Shown here one piece after another: positions 43,850 through 51,964 of a DNA stretch of 64,000 bases. The notes beneath the pieces are model-generated. The model was not told the origin of the DNA. It saw nothing but the letters and a program-made list of their open reading frames with translations, and did no database searches. Numbering within the stretch: the stretch's first letter is position 1; every line of letters starts with the position of its first letter. Source of the DNA: Bradyrhizobium sp. 200 (GTDB lineage Bacteria; Pseudomonadota; Alphaproteobacteria; Rhizobiales; Xanthobacteraceae); NCBI RefSeq assembly GCF_023100945.1, contig NZ_CP064689.1, forward strand, positions 5,810,001 to 5,874,000. Direction: 5' to 3'. A program made the position numbers and the translations under genes.

Positions 43850-44024
43850 GACCCCCACCCCGGCCCTCCCCCGCACGCGGGAGAGGGAGACGTTCGCCGC
43901 GAATAGCGAGTCAAATTCAACGCAGCTTCTAGACGCAACTCCTGTCAACTCCATGCGCGATTGCCGCCAAGTCCCGAACTGCGCTCCCTCTCCCGCGCTT
44001 GCGGGGGAGGGTTGGGGTGGGGGT
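43850..44024. repeat. Palindromic repeat with CCCCCACCCC arms (family D)
   Basis: Arms at 43851-43889 and 43984-44024: ACCCCCACCCCGGCCCTCCC and the near complement GGGAGGGTTGGGGTGGGGGT, each followed by the shared CCCGC...GCGGG pairing. They enclose about 95 bases without any coding signal. The element fills most of the 391-base gap between the E1-like and aldehyde dehydrogenase genes. Nothing else is seen in that gap. Confidence 0.85.
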
Positions 44025-44056
44025 AGCGCGGCATCGGAAGTTTCCGCATCAGCACC

Positions 44057-46423
44057 TCACACCGCCATCTTGCGGTGCCGCACCGGTGCCCCCACGGTCA
44101 GGCTTTCCGCCGCGTCGATGATGGCGTTGGCGTCGATGCCGTAGTGGCGGTAGAGGTCGCCGATGGTACCGGTCTGACCGAACTGCTCGACGCCGAGCGC
44201 CTCGAGGCGGTTTCCACGCACGCTGCCGAGCCAGCCCAGCGCCGCCGGATGACCGTCGATCACGGTCACGATGCCGCAGTCGCGCGGCAACGGCGCCAGC
44301 AGCTTTTCGACATGGCTGAGATACTGGATGCCACGGCGTTCGCGCCGCAAATTCCGCGTAGCGGACCATCCGGCATGCAGCCGGTCGGCGGAGGTTACCG
44401 CCAGTAAACCGACATCGCGGTGGCTTTCTCCGATGAAGCCCACGGCCTCGATCGCCTCCGGCGCCACCGCGCCGGTATAGGCGATCACGATGTCGCAGTT
44501 CGGCCCCGGCTCGCGCAGCCAGTAGGCGCCCTCGGTGATATCTCGCTGCAGCTCCGGTGCCATGATCCGCTGCGGCTGGTCCAGCGTGCGGGTCGATAGC
44601 CGCAAGTACACGGAACCACCCTCGCCGGCTTCGCGCTGCATGTGGCGAAACCCCCACCCCATGATCACGGCAAGTTCATCGACAAAGGCCGGCTCGAACG
44701 AGGCCAGCCCATCCTGCGCCATGCCGATCAGGGGCGTGGCGATCGACTGGTGCGCGCCGCCTTCCGGCGCCAGCGTGATGCCCGACGGCGTCGCCACCAC
44801 CATGAAGCGGGCGTCCTGATAGCAGGCATAGTTCAGCGCATCGAGGCCGCGCTCGATGAAGGGATCGTACAGCGTGCCGACCGGCAGCAGCCGCTCGCCG
44901 TTGATCTGATGCGACAGGCCGAGTGCCGAGAGCATGATGAACAGATTCATCTCGGCGATGCCGAGTTCGAGATGCTGGCCCTTCGGCGAATAGTCCCAGT
45001 TGAAGGTTGACGGAATTTTCTCCTGCCGGAACAGGTCGTGGTTCTCGGCCTTGGCGAACAGCCCGCGGCGGTTGACCCAGGCGCCGAGATTGGTCGAGAC
45101 GGTGACATCAGGCGACGCGGTCACGATCCGCGCGGCCAGTTCGCTATCGCCGCGTGCGAGCTCATTGAGCACCAGCCCAAAACCCTGCTGCGTCGACATC
45201 TGCGCCGCCGGCTTGAAGGTGAGCTGTTGCGGAACGTCAATCACGGGCGCGGTTAGACGGCGGCGGCCTTCCTGGTTGAAGGGCGCGGCGGCGAGAAACG
45301 CTTCGAGTTCTGCCGGCGGTTGCGACAGGCCTTCGAACTTGTCCCATTCATATCCAGGGCGGATGTTCTGCGCACCGCGCCACTTCTCCATCTGCGCGAC
45401 CGTCATCAGGCCCGCGTGGTTGTCCTTGTGGCCCTGCATTGGCAGGCCGACGCCCTTGATGGTGTAGGCGATGAAGCAGACCGGGCGATCGTGATCGATC
45501 GCCTCGAAGGCTTCGATCATGCTGGCCATGTCATGGCCGCCGAGATTGGACATCAGCGCCAGCAGTTCGTCATCGCTGCGCCGGTCGATCAGTTGCGACA
45601 CCTGCCCCTGATCGCCGATGTCGTCTTGCAGATGCCTGCGGAAGGCGGCCCCGCCCTGGAAGCACAGCGCCGCATACATCTGGTTCGGGCAATTATCGAT
45701 CCAGCGCTTCAGCGCCTCGCCGCCGGGTTCGGCGAACGCCGCCTGCATCAGGCGGCCGTATTTCACGATCACCACCTCCCAGCCGAAATTGCGGAACATG
45801 GATTCGAACTTCGCCCACAGCCCTTCGCGCACGACGGCATCGAGGCTCTGGCGGTTGTAATCGACGATCCACCAGGTGTTGCGCAGCGCATGCTTCCAGC
45901 CTTCCAGCAGCGCCTCGAAGATGTTGCCCTCGTCCATCTCGGCGTCGCCGACGAGCGCGATCATCCGCCCTTCGGGCCGATCCTTCATCCAGCCATGCGC
46001 GGTGACGTAGTCCTGCACCAGCGACGAGAACAGGGTTTGCGCGACGCCTAGACCGACCGAGCCGGTTGAGAAATCGACGTCGTCGGCATCCTTGGTGCGC
46101 GAGGGATAGGATTGCGCGCCCTTGTAGCCGCGGAAATTCTCCAGCTTCTCGCGGGTCTGGTGGCCGAACAGATACTGGATGGCGTGAAACACCGGGCTTG
46201 CATGAGGCTTCACCGCGACGCGGTCCTGCGGACGGAGCACTGAGAAATAAAGCGCGGACATGATGTTGGCGAGCGAGGCGGACGAGGCCTGATGGCCGCC
46301 GACCTTCAGCCCGTCGGCATTGGACCTGACGTGATTGGCGTGATGGATCGTCCACGACGACAGCCAGAGAACTTTGCGTGCCAGCGCGGACAGCAGTTCC
46401 AGGCGTGCGAGCTCGATGGACAT
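44057..46423 (-). CDS. Thiamine-diphosphate-dependent 2-oxo acid dehydrogenase E1 (homodimeric AceE/MdeB-like)
   Basis: A 788-residue transketolase-fold enzyme. The ThDP motif begins ALVGDAEMDEGNIFEAL (about residue 155) and continues to WWIVDYNRQSLD. The middle pyrimidine-binding domain holds HLELGIAEMNLFIMLSALG, and the C-terminal domain starts near residue 650. ATG 46423 has GGAG 7 bases upstream. The length is shorter than E. coli AceE (about 887). No E2 or E3 gene is nearby. A divergent Lrp-family regulator recalls the mdeR-mdeB arrangement of Pseudomonas 2-oxobutyrate dehydrogenase. A 2-oxo acid substrate from amino acid breakdown is a reasonable guess. Confidence 0.85.
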   Translation of the reverse strand: MSIELARLELLSALARKVLWLSSWTIHHANHVRSNADGLKVGGHQASSASLANIMSALYFSVLRPQDRVAVKPHASPVFHAIQYLFGHQTREKLENFRGYKGAQSYPSRTKDADDVDFSTGSVGLGVAQTLFSSLVQDYVTAHGWMKDRPEGRMIALVGDAEMDEGNIFEALLEGWKHALRNTWWIVDYNRQSLDAVVREGLWAKFESMFRNFGWEVVIVKYGRLMQAAFAEPGGEALKRWIDNCPNQMYAALCFQGGAAFRRHLQDDIGDQGQVSQLIDRRSDDELLALMSNLGGHDMASMIEAFEAIDHDRPVCFIAYTIKGVGLPMQGHKDNHAGLMTVAQMEKWRGAQNIRPGYEWDKFEGLSQPPAELEAFLAAAPFNQEGRRRLTAPVIDVPQQLTFKPAAQMSTQQGFGLVLNELARGDSELAARIVTASPDVTVSTNLGAWVNRRGLFAKAENHDLFRQEKIPSTFNWDYSPKGQHLELGIAEMNLFIMLSALGLSHQINGERLLPVGTLYDPFIERGLDALNYACYQDARFMVVATPSGITLAPEGGAHQSIATPLIGMAQDGLASFEPAFVDELAVIMGWGFRHMQREAGEGGSVYLRLSTRTLDQPQRIMAPELQRDITEGAYWLREPGPNCDIVIAYTGAVAPEAIEAVGFIGESHRDVGLLAVTSADRLHAGWSATRNLRRERRGIQYLSHVEKLLAPLPRDCGIVTVIDGHPAALGWLGSVRGNRLEALGVEQFGQTGTIGDLYRHYGIDANAIIDAAESLTVGAPVRHRKMAV

Positions 46424-46506
46424 GGCCATGCTCCGGACAGGGTCAGTATGCGCCGATTTTAGCGGGCGTGCCGACGCCATACTTCTCAATTTCCTGCGAC
46501 ATACCG

Positions 46507-46518
46507 CCCAATATTGGG
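46507..46518. promoter_or_regulatory. Candidate operator palindrome CCCAATATTGGG
   Basis: A perfect 12-base palindrome in the 137-base divergent promoter between the E1-like gene and the Lrp-family regulator. Lrp-type sites are often AT-centred palindromes, so this is a plausible binding site. Confidence 0.45.
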
Positions 46519-46560
46519 ATAAAATACCACAATCTGCCTCCAAATCGCGAGTTCATACCA

Positions 46561-47022
46561 ATGGTTACCCTCGACGCCATCGACCGCAAGATCCTCGGCC
46601 TGCTGCAGACCGACGGCCGCATCACCATGCAGGAACTCGCCGACAAGGTCGGCCTCTCGGTGTCACCCTGCCATCGCCGGGTCAGGCTTCTGGAAGAGCG
46701 CGGCGTCATCTCGCGCTACATCGCAACCGTCGATCAGAAATCGCTCGGGCTCCATGTCAGCGTCTTCATTTCGATCAAGCTGGCGCGGCAGAAGGAAGAA
46801 GACCTCAACCGGTTTGCGAAAGCGATTTCGAAATGGGACGAGGTGCTGGAATGCTATCTGATGACGGGTAACCGCGATTATCTTCTGCGCGTCGTCGCCG
46901 CCGACCTCTCCTCCTACGAAGCGTTCCTGAAAAACAAGCTGACACGGCTCGACGGCATCGCCTCGATCGAGTCGAGCTTTGCGCTGAGCCAGGTGAAATA
47001 TTCGATCGCGCTGCCGGTGTGA
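46561..47022 (+). CDS. Lrp/AsnC-family transcriptional regulator
   Basis: A 153-residue regulator starting at ATG 46561 (MVTLDAIDRKILGLLQTDGR). The helix-turn-helix is TMQELADKVGLSVSPCHRRV, followed by RLLEERGVISRYIATVD. The C-terminal RAM domain holds the effector-binding face with VLECYLMTGNRDYLLRV and IASIESSFALSQV. It is divergent from the E1-like gene, which it probably controls in response to an amino acid or 2-oxo acid. The frame upstream to 46378 is antisense shadow of the E1-like gene. Confidence 0.93.
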   Translation: MVTLDAIDRKILGLLQTDGRITMQELADKVGLSVSPCHRRVRLLEERGVISRYIATVDQKSLGLHVSVFISIKLARQKEEDLNRFAKAISKWDEVLECYLMTGNRDYLLRVVAADLSSYEAFLKNKLTRLDGIASIESSFALSQVKYSIALPV

Positions 47023-47036
47023 CACAACGCTCTCCA

Positions 47037-47115
47037 CGTCATTGCGAGCGTAGCGAAGCAATCCATTCTTCCCTTGTGTAGTGAGATGGATTGCTTCGCT
47101 TCGCTCGCAATGACG
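47037..47115. repeat. Palindromic intergenic repeat, family A copy 2
   Basis: Arms CGTCATTGCGAGCGTAGCGA... and ...CGCTCGCAATGACG with GAAGCAATCCAT / ATGGATTGCTTC inside. It lies 15 bases after the Lrp stop codon and directly before the dispersed 446-bp repeat copy 2. Confidence 0.9.
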
Positions 47116-47140
47116 GCGTCGAACATCGAACGTAAATCCA

Positions 47141-47587
47141 CGATCTCGCGGCACGATGTACCCGAGTTTTTGCATCTTCGTTTGCCCTCTTTGAGAACAG
47201 AGGGCGCAGGGAAGACCGGGTGCTTGCTGCACCCGCGGTCTCGCGTGCGATTTGCGCAAACAAAACTGCACACGAGCATACAGGGCAGCGGGAGCATTCC
47301 GGCCTTCCCTGCGCAATGGCTTTACGACTTACTTCGTGCTCTCCCCGGTGAACGGCTTTCTTGCCACCGTCGCCGGCAGAAGCTCACATCTGCCAACTTA
47401 GCGCCAGCACCGCGGCGTCAGGACCACACGACTTCGCCGTACGCTTGAGCCACACACGTCAGTCGCAGCTCTCGCGTCCATCGCATCTCACCGCACGTTC
47501 GTGACGATGGCCAACGCCCCTCATCTGCCGTGAGACGGGCGGAGTTATGCGCGTGATTTGGGTGAGAACGAAAGCAGAATATTTTTG
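47141..47587 (+). repeat. Dispersed ~446-bp structured repeat, copy 2 (plus orientation)
   Basis: Full-length partner of 25147-25592 in the opposite orientation, nearly the same length. GCGCAGGGAAGACCGG (47204-47219) pairs with CCGGCCTTCCCTGCGC (47299-47314) at 15 of 16 positions, and the nested stem CGGGTGC / GCACCCG is at 47217-47235. The element is in a 916-base gene-free zone (47023-47938) flanked by two family A palindromes. Bases 47588-47728 between it and the next repeat show no coding signal. Short frames here are not credible genes. Confidence 0.85.
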
Positions 47588-47728
47588 CAGGAAGGGCTGG
47601 ACAGGTTTTAGGTGATTTGCCCGACAAGTGAAATCGGCAAGTAGCGGGGCAGAGATCGAGCAAAGCCCGGATGTCGCTTTGCTCATCCGGGCTACGAACT
47701 GCGCAGGTGGTGCGCCTTACCCTATCCA

Positions 47729-47842
47729 CGTCATTGCGAGCCACCCGGTCGGCGCGCAGCGCCGCCGGATGACAGGCTCCGCGAAGCAATCCATAGCGCG
47801 GCTTGCTGAGACGTGGATTGCTTCGCTGCGCTCGCAATGACG
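47729..47842. repeat. Palindromic intergenic repeat, family A copy 3 (with insertion)
   Basis: Arms CGTCATTGCGAGC... and ...GCTCGCAATGACG enclose GAAGCAATCCAT and GTGGATTGCTTC. About 35 extra bases are inserted near the left arm (CCACCCGGTCGGCG...). It lies about 97 bases before the LysR gene and creates a false upstream start for that frame. Confidence 0.88.
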
Positions 47843-47938
47843 GTTGTGGCGGCGGGAAGCCGGCCCCTGCCGGCTTGCAATTGCGGCATGTTCAATCCAC
47901 CTTCCCAAGGGGCGGTATATCAGCGGCGGTATATCGAA

Positions 47939-48832
47939 TTGGAACGGTTGGACGATCTCGAAGCATTTCTGGCTGTTATCGAGAAGGGCAGCCAGGCGGC
48001 GGCCTCGCGTCATCTTCGGCGTCCGTTGCAGTCGCTGAACCGGTCGCTGATGGCGCTGGAGCGCGCCCTTGGCGTCGAACTCGTAAAGCGCACCACGCGG
48101 CGATCGGAACCGACGGAAGCCGGGCGGATGTTCTACGAGCGCATCAAGCCGGCGGTTGCGGCGATCATCGAAGCGCGGGCCGAGGCAGCCAATCTGCGCG
48201 GCGACGTTCTGGGTCCGTTGAAAGTTGGCGCGCCAATACTTTTTGCGTCATCCTATGTGGCGCCGATCGTCAGCCGTTTTCTAAAGCTCTATCCCAATGT
48301 GGATGTCGAACTCCGCGCCTCCGACGAGCAGGCCGATCTCGTGGCGGAGGGCCTCGATATTGCCGTGCGGATCGGCGACTCCACGGACGAGTCCCTGATT
48401 GCCCGCCGATTGCACGCGCTGCGCGTCGTCACCGTCGGCGCGCCGTCCTATTTCGCCGAGCATGGCCGGCCGAAACATCCAGGCGATCTAGAACAGCACG
48501 CCTGCATCCTGCGGGCCGGCACTGATGTGATCGACAAATGGCCGTTTCGCATCGACGGACAGCTCCAGTCGGTCAAGGTGCACGGGCGCTTTCGTTCGAA
48601 CAGCGCTGCGTCGATCCGCGCGGCCGCGAGCGAAGGTACGGGCCTTGCCCGGCTGCCGCTATGGCAGGTCAGCGATCTCGTCGCGCAGGGCGCGCTCGCG
48701 ATCGTTCTGCCGGAATTCGAAACCGAGGGAATGCCGATCCAGCTCGTCTGGCCGCCGACACGGGCGCCGCTGGAACGCGTCCGGCGGTTCGTGGATTTTC
48801 TGACAAGCAGCCTGAAGACCGATCTGCTTTAG
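47939..48832 (+). CDS. LysR-family transcriptional regulator
   Basis: A regulator of about 297 residues. I favour TTG 47939, giving (M)ERLDDLEAFLAVIEKGSQAA, which fits LysR proteins whose helix-turn-helix begins near the N-terminus. ATG 47888 would add 17 residues. The HTH continues ASRHLRRPLQSLNRSLMALE, and the effector domain begins near residue 85 (LRGDVLGPLKVGAP). The upstream gap carries two copies of GGCGGTATATC (47911-47921 and 47925-47935), possibly an autoregulatory site. The gene is not adjacent to a divergent target, so its regulon is unknown. Confidence 0.88.
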   Translation: MERLDDLEAFLAVIEKGSQAAASRHLRRPLQSLNRSLMALERALGVELVKRTTRRSEPTEAGRMFYERIKPAVAAIIEARAEAANLRGDVLGPLKVGAPILFASSYVAPIVSRFLKLYPNVDVELRASDEQADLVAEGLDIAVRIGDSTDESLIARRLHALRVVTVGAPSYFAEHGRPKHPGDLEQHACILRAGTDVIDKWPFRIDGQLQSVKVHGRFRSNSAASIRAAASEGTGLARLPLWQVSDLVAQGALAIVLPEFETEGMPIQLVWPPTRAPLERVRRFVDFLTSSLKTDLL

Positions 48833-48842
48833 CTTGTTATTT

Positions 48843-48890
48843 GAGCATGATCTTTTCGGAAAACCGCTTCACACTTTTCCGGATCATGCT
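48843..48890. repeat. GATC-type hairpin repeat (family E copy 1)
   Basis: AGCATGATC...TTTTCGGAAAAC...TTTTCCGGATCATGCT forms an inverted repeat between the convergent LysR and flavoprotein genes. A second clear copy is at 60782-60828. Confidence 0.85.
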
Positions 48891-48909
48891 CTGGCAAAAC
48901 ACCTGCGCG

Positions 48910-50349
48910 TCAGAAGACATTATAGCCGGGCGCAAGCAGATGTCCGGGATCATAGCGCCGCTTGGCCTCGCGAAGCTGCGGCCAGGTTGAGGCGAAGTGA
49001 ACCTCCCAATCGAAGGGCGACATGGCAAAGGCACTGACCGGATACAGAACGCCGCCCGCTTCTCGAATGCGATCGTACAGCGTGCGATTTTCCGCGACCA
49101 TCCGCTCCACTGCCGCTGCATCGTTCGACGCCGGGATGCGAATGAGATTGAAGACAAAGACAATGTCCTCTGCCGGCAGGCGGACCAGCGGGGTACGAAA
49201 CGCTTTTGTGAGCAGAGGATAAAAAGTTATCCGCCCAAACGGACCGACCGCATCGCCCTTCAGGCCGGCCAGGATGTCGGCGGCGACCCGTTCGGCGTTG
49301 CTGCCGCGCAGGAACGTCAACAGCCAGGGCTGCGGGTTGGACCATTGGCCTTTCGAGCGAAGCAGACTTTCGAACTTGCCAAACGCCAGGGCATCCTCGC
49401 GGTAGGTCAGGTCGGCGATGACGGCGGCGCCGCGCTCATCCGACAATCCGGACAGCACGGCCTTGTCGTCGGGTGCCGAACCGCTCCCATGATATACTGC
49501 GCCGTCGAGTTGATACCGCCAGCCGCCGCTTCCGTCGGGAAGCACAGCGCCCTGCAACTGGTCGAAGCGCCCTTCCATCAGCACGCGCCGCTGGTCTGCC
49601 GCCAGCGACGGCAAATCGCGGTAGAAGAGCTGAAAGCGCCTGATACGCTCGGGCGCGCGCGCCAGGCGCAGCGTCGCCCGCGTGATGATGCCGCATTGGC
49701 CGAGGCCGGCGCGTACGCTGTCAAAGAGATCCGGATTTTCGGCCGCCGAGCAACTCACCTCGTTCCCCTCGCCCGTCACCACATCCAGCGCGATGACGTT
49801 GTCGGTTTGCATGCCATGGCGGGACGACGCACCTCCTATGCCGCCCACCGCAACCGTCCCACCGACCGAGAGGCCGAGATAATTGGTCAGCACCGGCGGC
49901 GTGAGCCCCTGCGCTAATGTCGCGTCTTGCAGATATTTCCACGTCGCTCCGGCGTCGACCACAATGCGATCTGGCTTGATATCGCGGATCGAATTCATCG
50001 CACTCATGTCGAGCACGATGCCATCGCTGACGAGAGCGCGGCCATAGATCGAATGGCCCTGCCCGCGCGCCGCCACCTTGACGCCCTGGCCTTTCGCAAA
50101 GCGTATCAGGCTTGCAATGTCGGCACCCGATGCGGGTTTGAGGACGCCGCGCGGTTGCCTGTGAATGAGGCGGCCAAAATCGTGGGCTGCTGCGGCGCGA
50201 ACCTCCGGGTCAAGGCTGACATGGTTAGGAAGCGGCGGGCCTTCGGATGAAACCGCTTGCCCCGCGGTCGAGAGCCCACTGGCGCTGGAAGCAAGCGCCG
50301 CAGTGACGCCCAGGCCTGCGCCCAAAAACATACGTCTGTCCGATGGCAT
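48910..50349 (-). CDS. Tat-exported FAD-linked oxidoreductase, cytokinin-dehydrogenase-like
   Basis: A 479-residue flavoprotein from ATG 50349 with AGGAGGG upstream. The N-terminus DRRMFLGAGLGVTAALA is a twin-arginine signal. The PCMH FAD domain has ARGQGHSIYGRA, whose His 99 in GHS corresponds to the histidine that binds FAD covalently in plant cytokinin dehydrogenases. NYLGLSVGGTVAVGGIGG, ALDVVTGEGNEVSCS and LGQCGIITRA follow. The C-terminus ends YDPGHLLAPGYNVF as in that family. The position of the catalytic Asp of plant enzymes (TDYL) is Asn here (TNYL, near residue 153). It may therefore act differently or on other substrates. Other BBE-like oxidases are the alternative. Confidence 0.75.
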   Translation of the reverse strand: MPSDRRMFLGAGLGVTAALASSASGLSTAGQAVSSEGPPLPNHVSLDPEVRAAAAHDFGRLIHRQPRGVLKPASGADIASLIRFAKGQGVKVAARGQGHSIYGRALVSDGIVLDMSAMNSIRDIKPDRIVVDAGATWKYLQDATLAQGLTPPVLTNYLGLSVGGTVAVGGIGGASSRHGMQTDNVIALDVVTGEGNEVSCSAAENPDLFDSVRAGLGQCGIITRATLRLARAPERIRRFQLFYRDLPSLAADQRRVLMEGRFDQLQGAVLPDGSGGWRYQLDGAVYHGSGSAPDDKAVLSGLSDERGAAVIADLTYREDALAFGKFESLLRSKGQWSNPQPWLLTFLRGSNAERVAADILAGLKGDAVGPFGRITFYPLLTKAFRTPLVRLPAEDIVFVFNLIRIPASNDAAAVERMVAENRTLYDRIREAGGVLYPVSAFAMSPFDWEVHFASTWPQLREAKRRYDPGHLLAPGYNVF

Positions 50350-50659
50350 AAAACCCTCCTTGTCCAGAGGCTGGCGAAGCATCGCTAGGCGTTCGCGCCT
50401 GCCTGCAAAGCTGTGGCGTCGCACGGCATCAGACAATGGCCGCTGCGCCGGATGGACATTCCCGCAAACCGGGAAGATCGCTCGTGCACCGACTGGCGTT
50501 CATGTCGTGTGAAGCGAACAAGGCCGGCGTGACGGAACCTGCCGCCGCGGTTCCTCAGGCGCATGGCCGTTTTCGCCGGATTTACGCCATTTCGGGCGGA
50601 TCATCGCCGCAGTAGAATCGGATTCGATTGATGATGAGTGAGGCGCGAGCCAGCAGACC
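50350..50659. other. Gene-free divergent region between the flavoprotein and PfpI genes
   Basis: This 310-base region must hold the promoters of the two divergent genes. I see no repeat, hairpin or strong promoter match. Short frames across it have no ribosome site or family resemblance. Confidence 0.5.
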
Positions 50660-51811
50660 ATGAATTTGCGACGGATATTGTGGAGCGCGCTTGGCGCAGT
50701 TGCGCTTGTGGCCGTGATCGGTGGAGCCTGGATTCTTTCACTGCCGACAGCGCCTTCCGTCGCGGCTCCGCCGGCGATCGCGCAGGAGGAGCGCGACGCG
50801 ACGATCGCGGCCTTGAAGCCGCCGAAGCGGCAGCGGCCGCTGATCGCCATCATCGGCATCAACAACGCCACCGAAACTACCGATTATCTGATGCCCTATG
50901 GCATCCTCAAGCGCGCCGACGTCGCCGATGTCGTAACGCTGTCGACCCGGCCCGGCCCCATGACGCTGTTTCCGGCGCTGAAGGTCGAGCCGCAGGCGAC
51001 GATCGCCGAGTTCGATGCGCGGCATCCCGATGGCGCCGATTATGTCATCGTCCCCGCCATGAGCCGCGACGACGATCCCGAGGCGCTGCAATGGATCAGG
51101 AACCAGTCGGGCAAGGGCGCGATCGTCATCGGCGTCTGCGCCGGCGCCAAGGTGGTCGGCGATGCCGGGCTGCTGCACGGCAAGCGGGCGACCACGCACT
51201 GGTATTCCATCAAGGAGTTGCGCGGCAAGCATCCGACGATGCGTTATGTGGAGGACCGGCGGCTGGTGGTTGATAACGGCGTGGCGACCACAACAGGCAT
51301 CACGGCATCGATGCCGGTGTCGCTGACGCTGATCGAGGCCATCGCCGGCCGGGAAAAGGCGCGCGCGGTCGGCCGCGATATCGGTCTCCCGGATTGGGAC
51401 GCGCGCCACGAGAGCGACGAGTTCAAGTTCACGCGGCCGTTTGCGCTGACAGCCATTGGCAACACGGCTGCGTTCTGGAGCCACGAGCAGCTTGGCATCG
51501 AGCTCAAGGGCGGCGTCGACGAAGTCTCGCTTGCGCTCGTTGCGGATGCGTGGTCGCGGACCTATCGCTCACGCGCAGTAACGTTCGCGGGCACAGCCGG
51601 CGCCCGGCAAACCCGCAACGGCATTCGCATTCTGCCGGATGAGGTGGCTGCGAGTTGGCCCGCGGAACGTCTGCTGCCGGAGATTGACAACGCAAAGCCT
51701 GCAGAAGCCCTCGACAGCGCCCTTGGCAGCATTGCCGCCCGCTACGGCACCCGCACTACCGACTTCGTCGCGATGCAGCTAGAGTATCCAAGGCATCGGG
51801 CGACGCAATGA
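50660..51811 (+). CDS. DJ-1/PfpI family protein with N-terminal membrane anchor
   Basis: A 383-residue protein. One hydrophobic helix (LWSALGAVALVAVIGGAWIL, residues 7-26) is followed by a glutamine-amidotransferase-like domain from about 60. The nucleophile elbow VIGVCAGAKVVGDAG places Cys 160, and RATTHWYSIKEL gives a candidate histidine at 180. VATTTGITASMPVSLTLIE is also typical. A second segment of about 140 residues (230-383) resembles no domain I know. The protein is probably periplasmic and membrane-tethered, unlike most DJ-1/PfpI members. The function is unknown; related proteins are hydrolases, chaperones or sensors. Confidence 0.8.
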   Translation: MNLRRILWSALGAVALVAVIGGAWILSLPTAPSVAAPPAIAQEERDATIAALKPPKRQRPLIAIIGINNATETTDYLMPYGILKRADVADVVTLSTRPGPMTLFPALKVEPQATIAEFDARHPDGADYVIVPAMSRDDDPEALQWIRNQSGKGAIVIGVCAGAKVVGDAGLLHGKRATTHWYSIKELRGKHPTMRYVEDRRLVVDNGVATTTGITASMPVSLTLIEAIAGREKARAVGRDIGLPDWDARHESDEFKFTRPFALTAIGNTAAFWSHEQLGIELKGGVDEVSLALVADAWSRTYRSRAVTFAGTAGARQTRNGIRILPDEVAASWPAERLLPEIDNAKPAEALDSALGSIAARYGTRTTDFVAMQLEYPRHRATQ

Positions 51812-51820
51812 GAGCCCTCC

Positions 51821-51901
51821 CGTCATTGCGAGCGCAGCGAAGCAATCCATTGTCACTTCGTGCACAGAAAGATGGATTGCTTCGCTGCGCTCGCAATGAC
51901 G
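51821..51901. repeat. Palindromic intergenic repeat, family A copy 4
   Basis: CGTCATTGCGAGCGCAGCGA and the complement TCGCTGCGCTCGCAATGACG form 26-base or longer arms with GAAGCAATCCAT inside. It lies between the convergent PfpI and zinc-dehydrogenase genes and is the most regular copy in the window. Confidence 0.92.
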
Positions 51902-51964
51902 TGGAGAGAGCGCGGGCTTCAAGACGGCGCTAATGCGCCTCCTCACGTGCCGCTCCAACGACGA

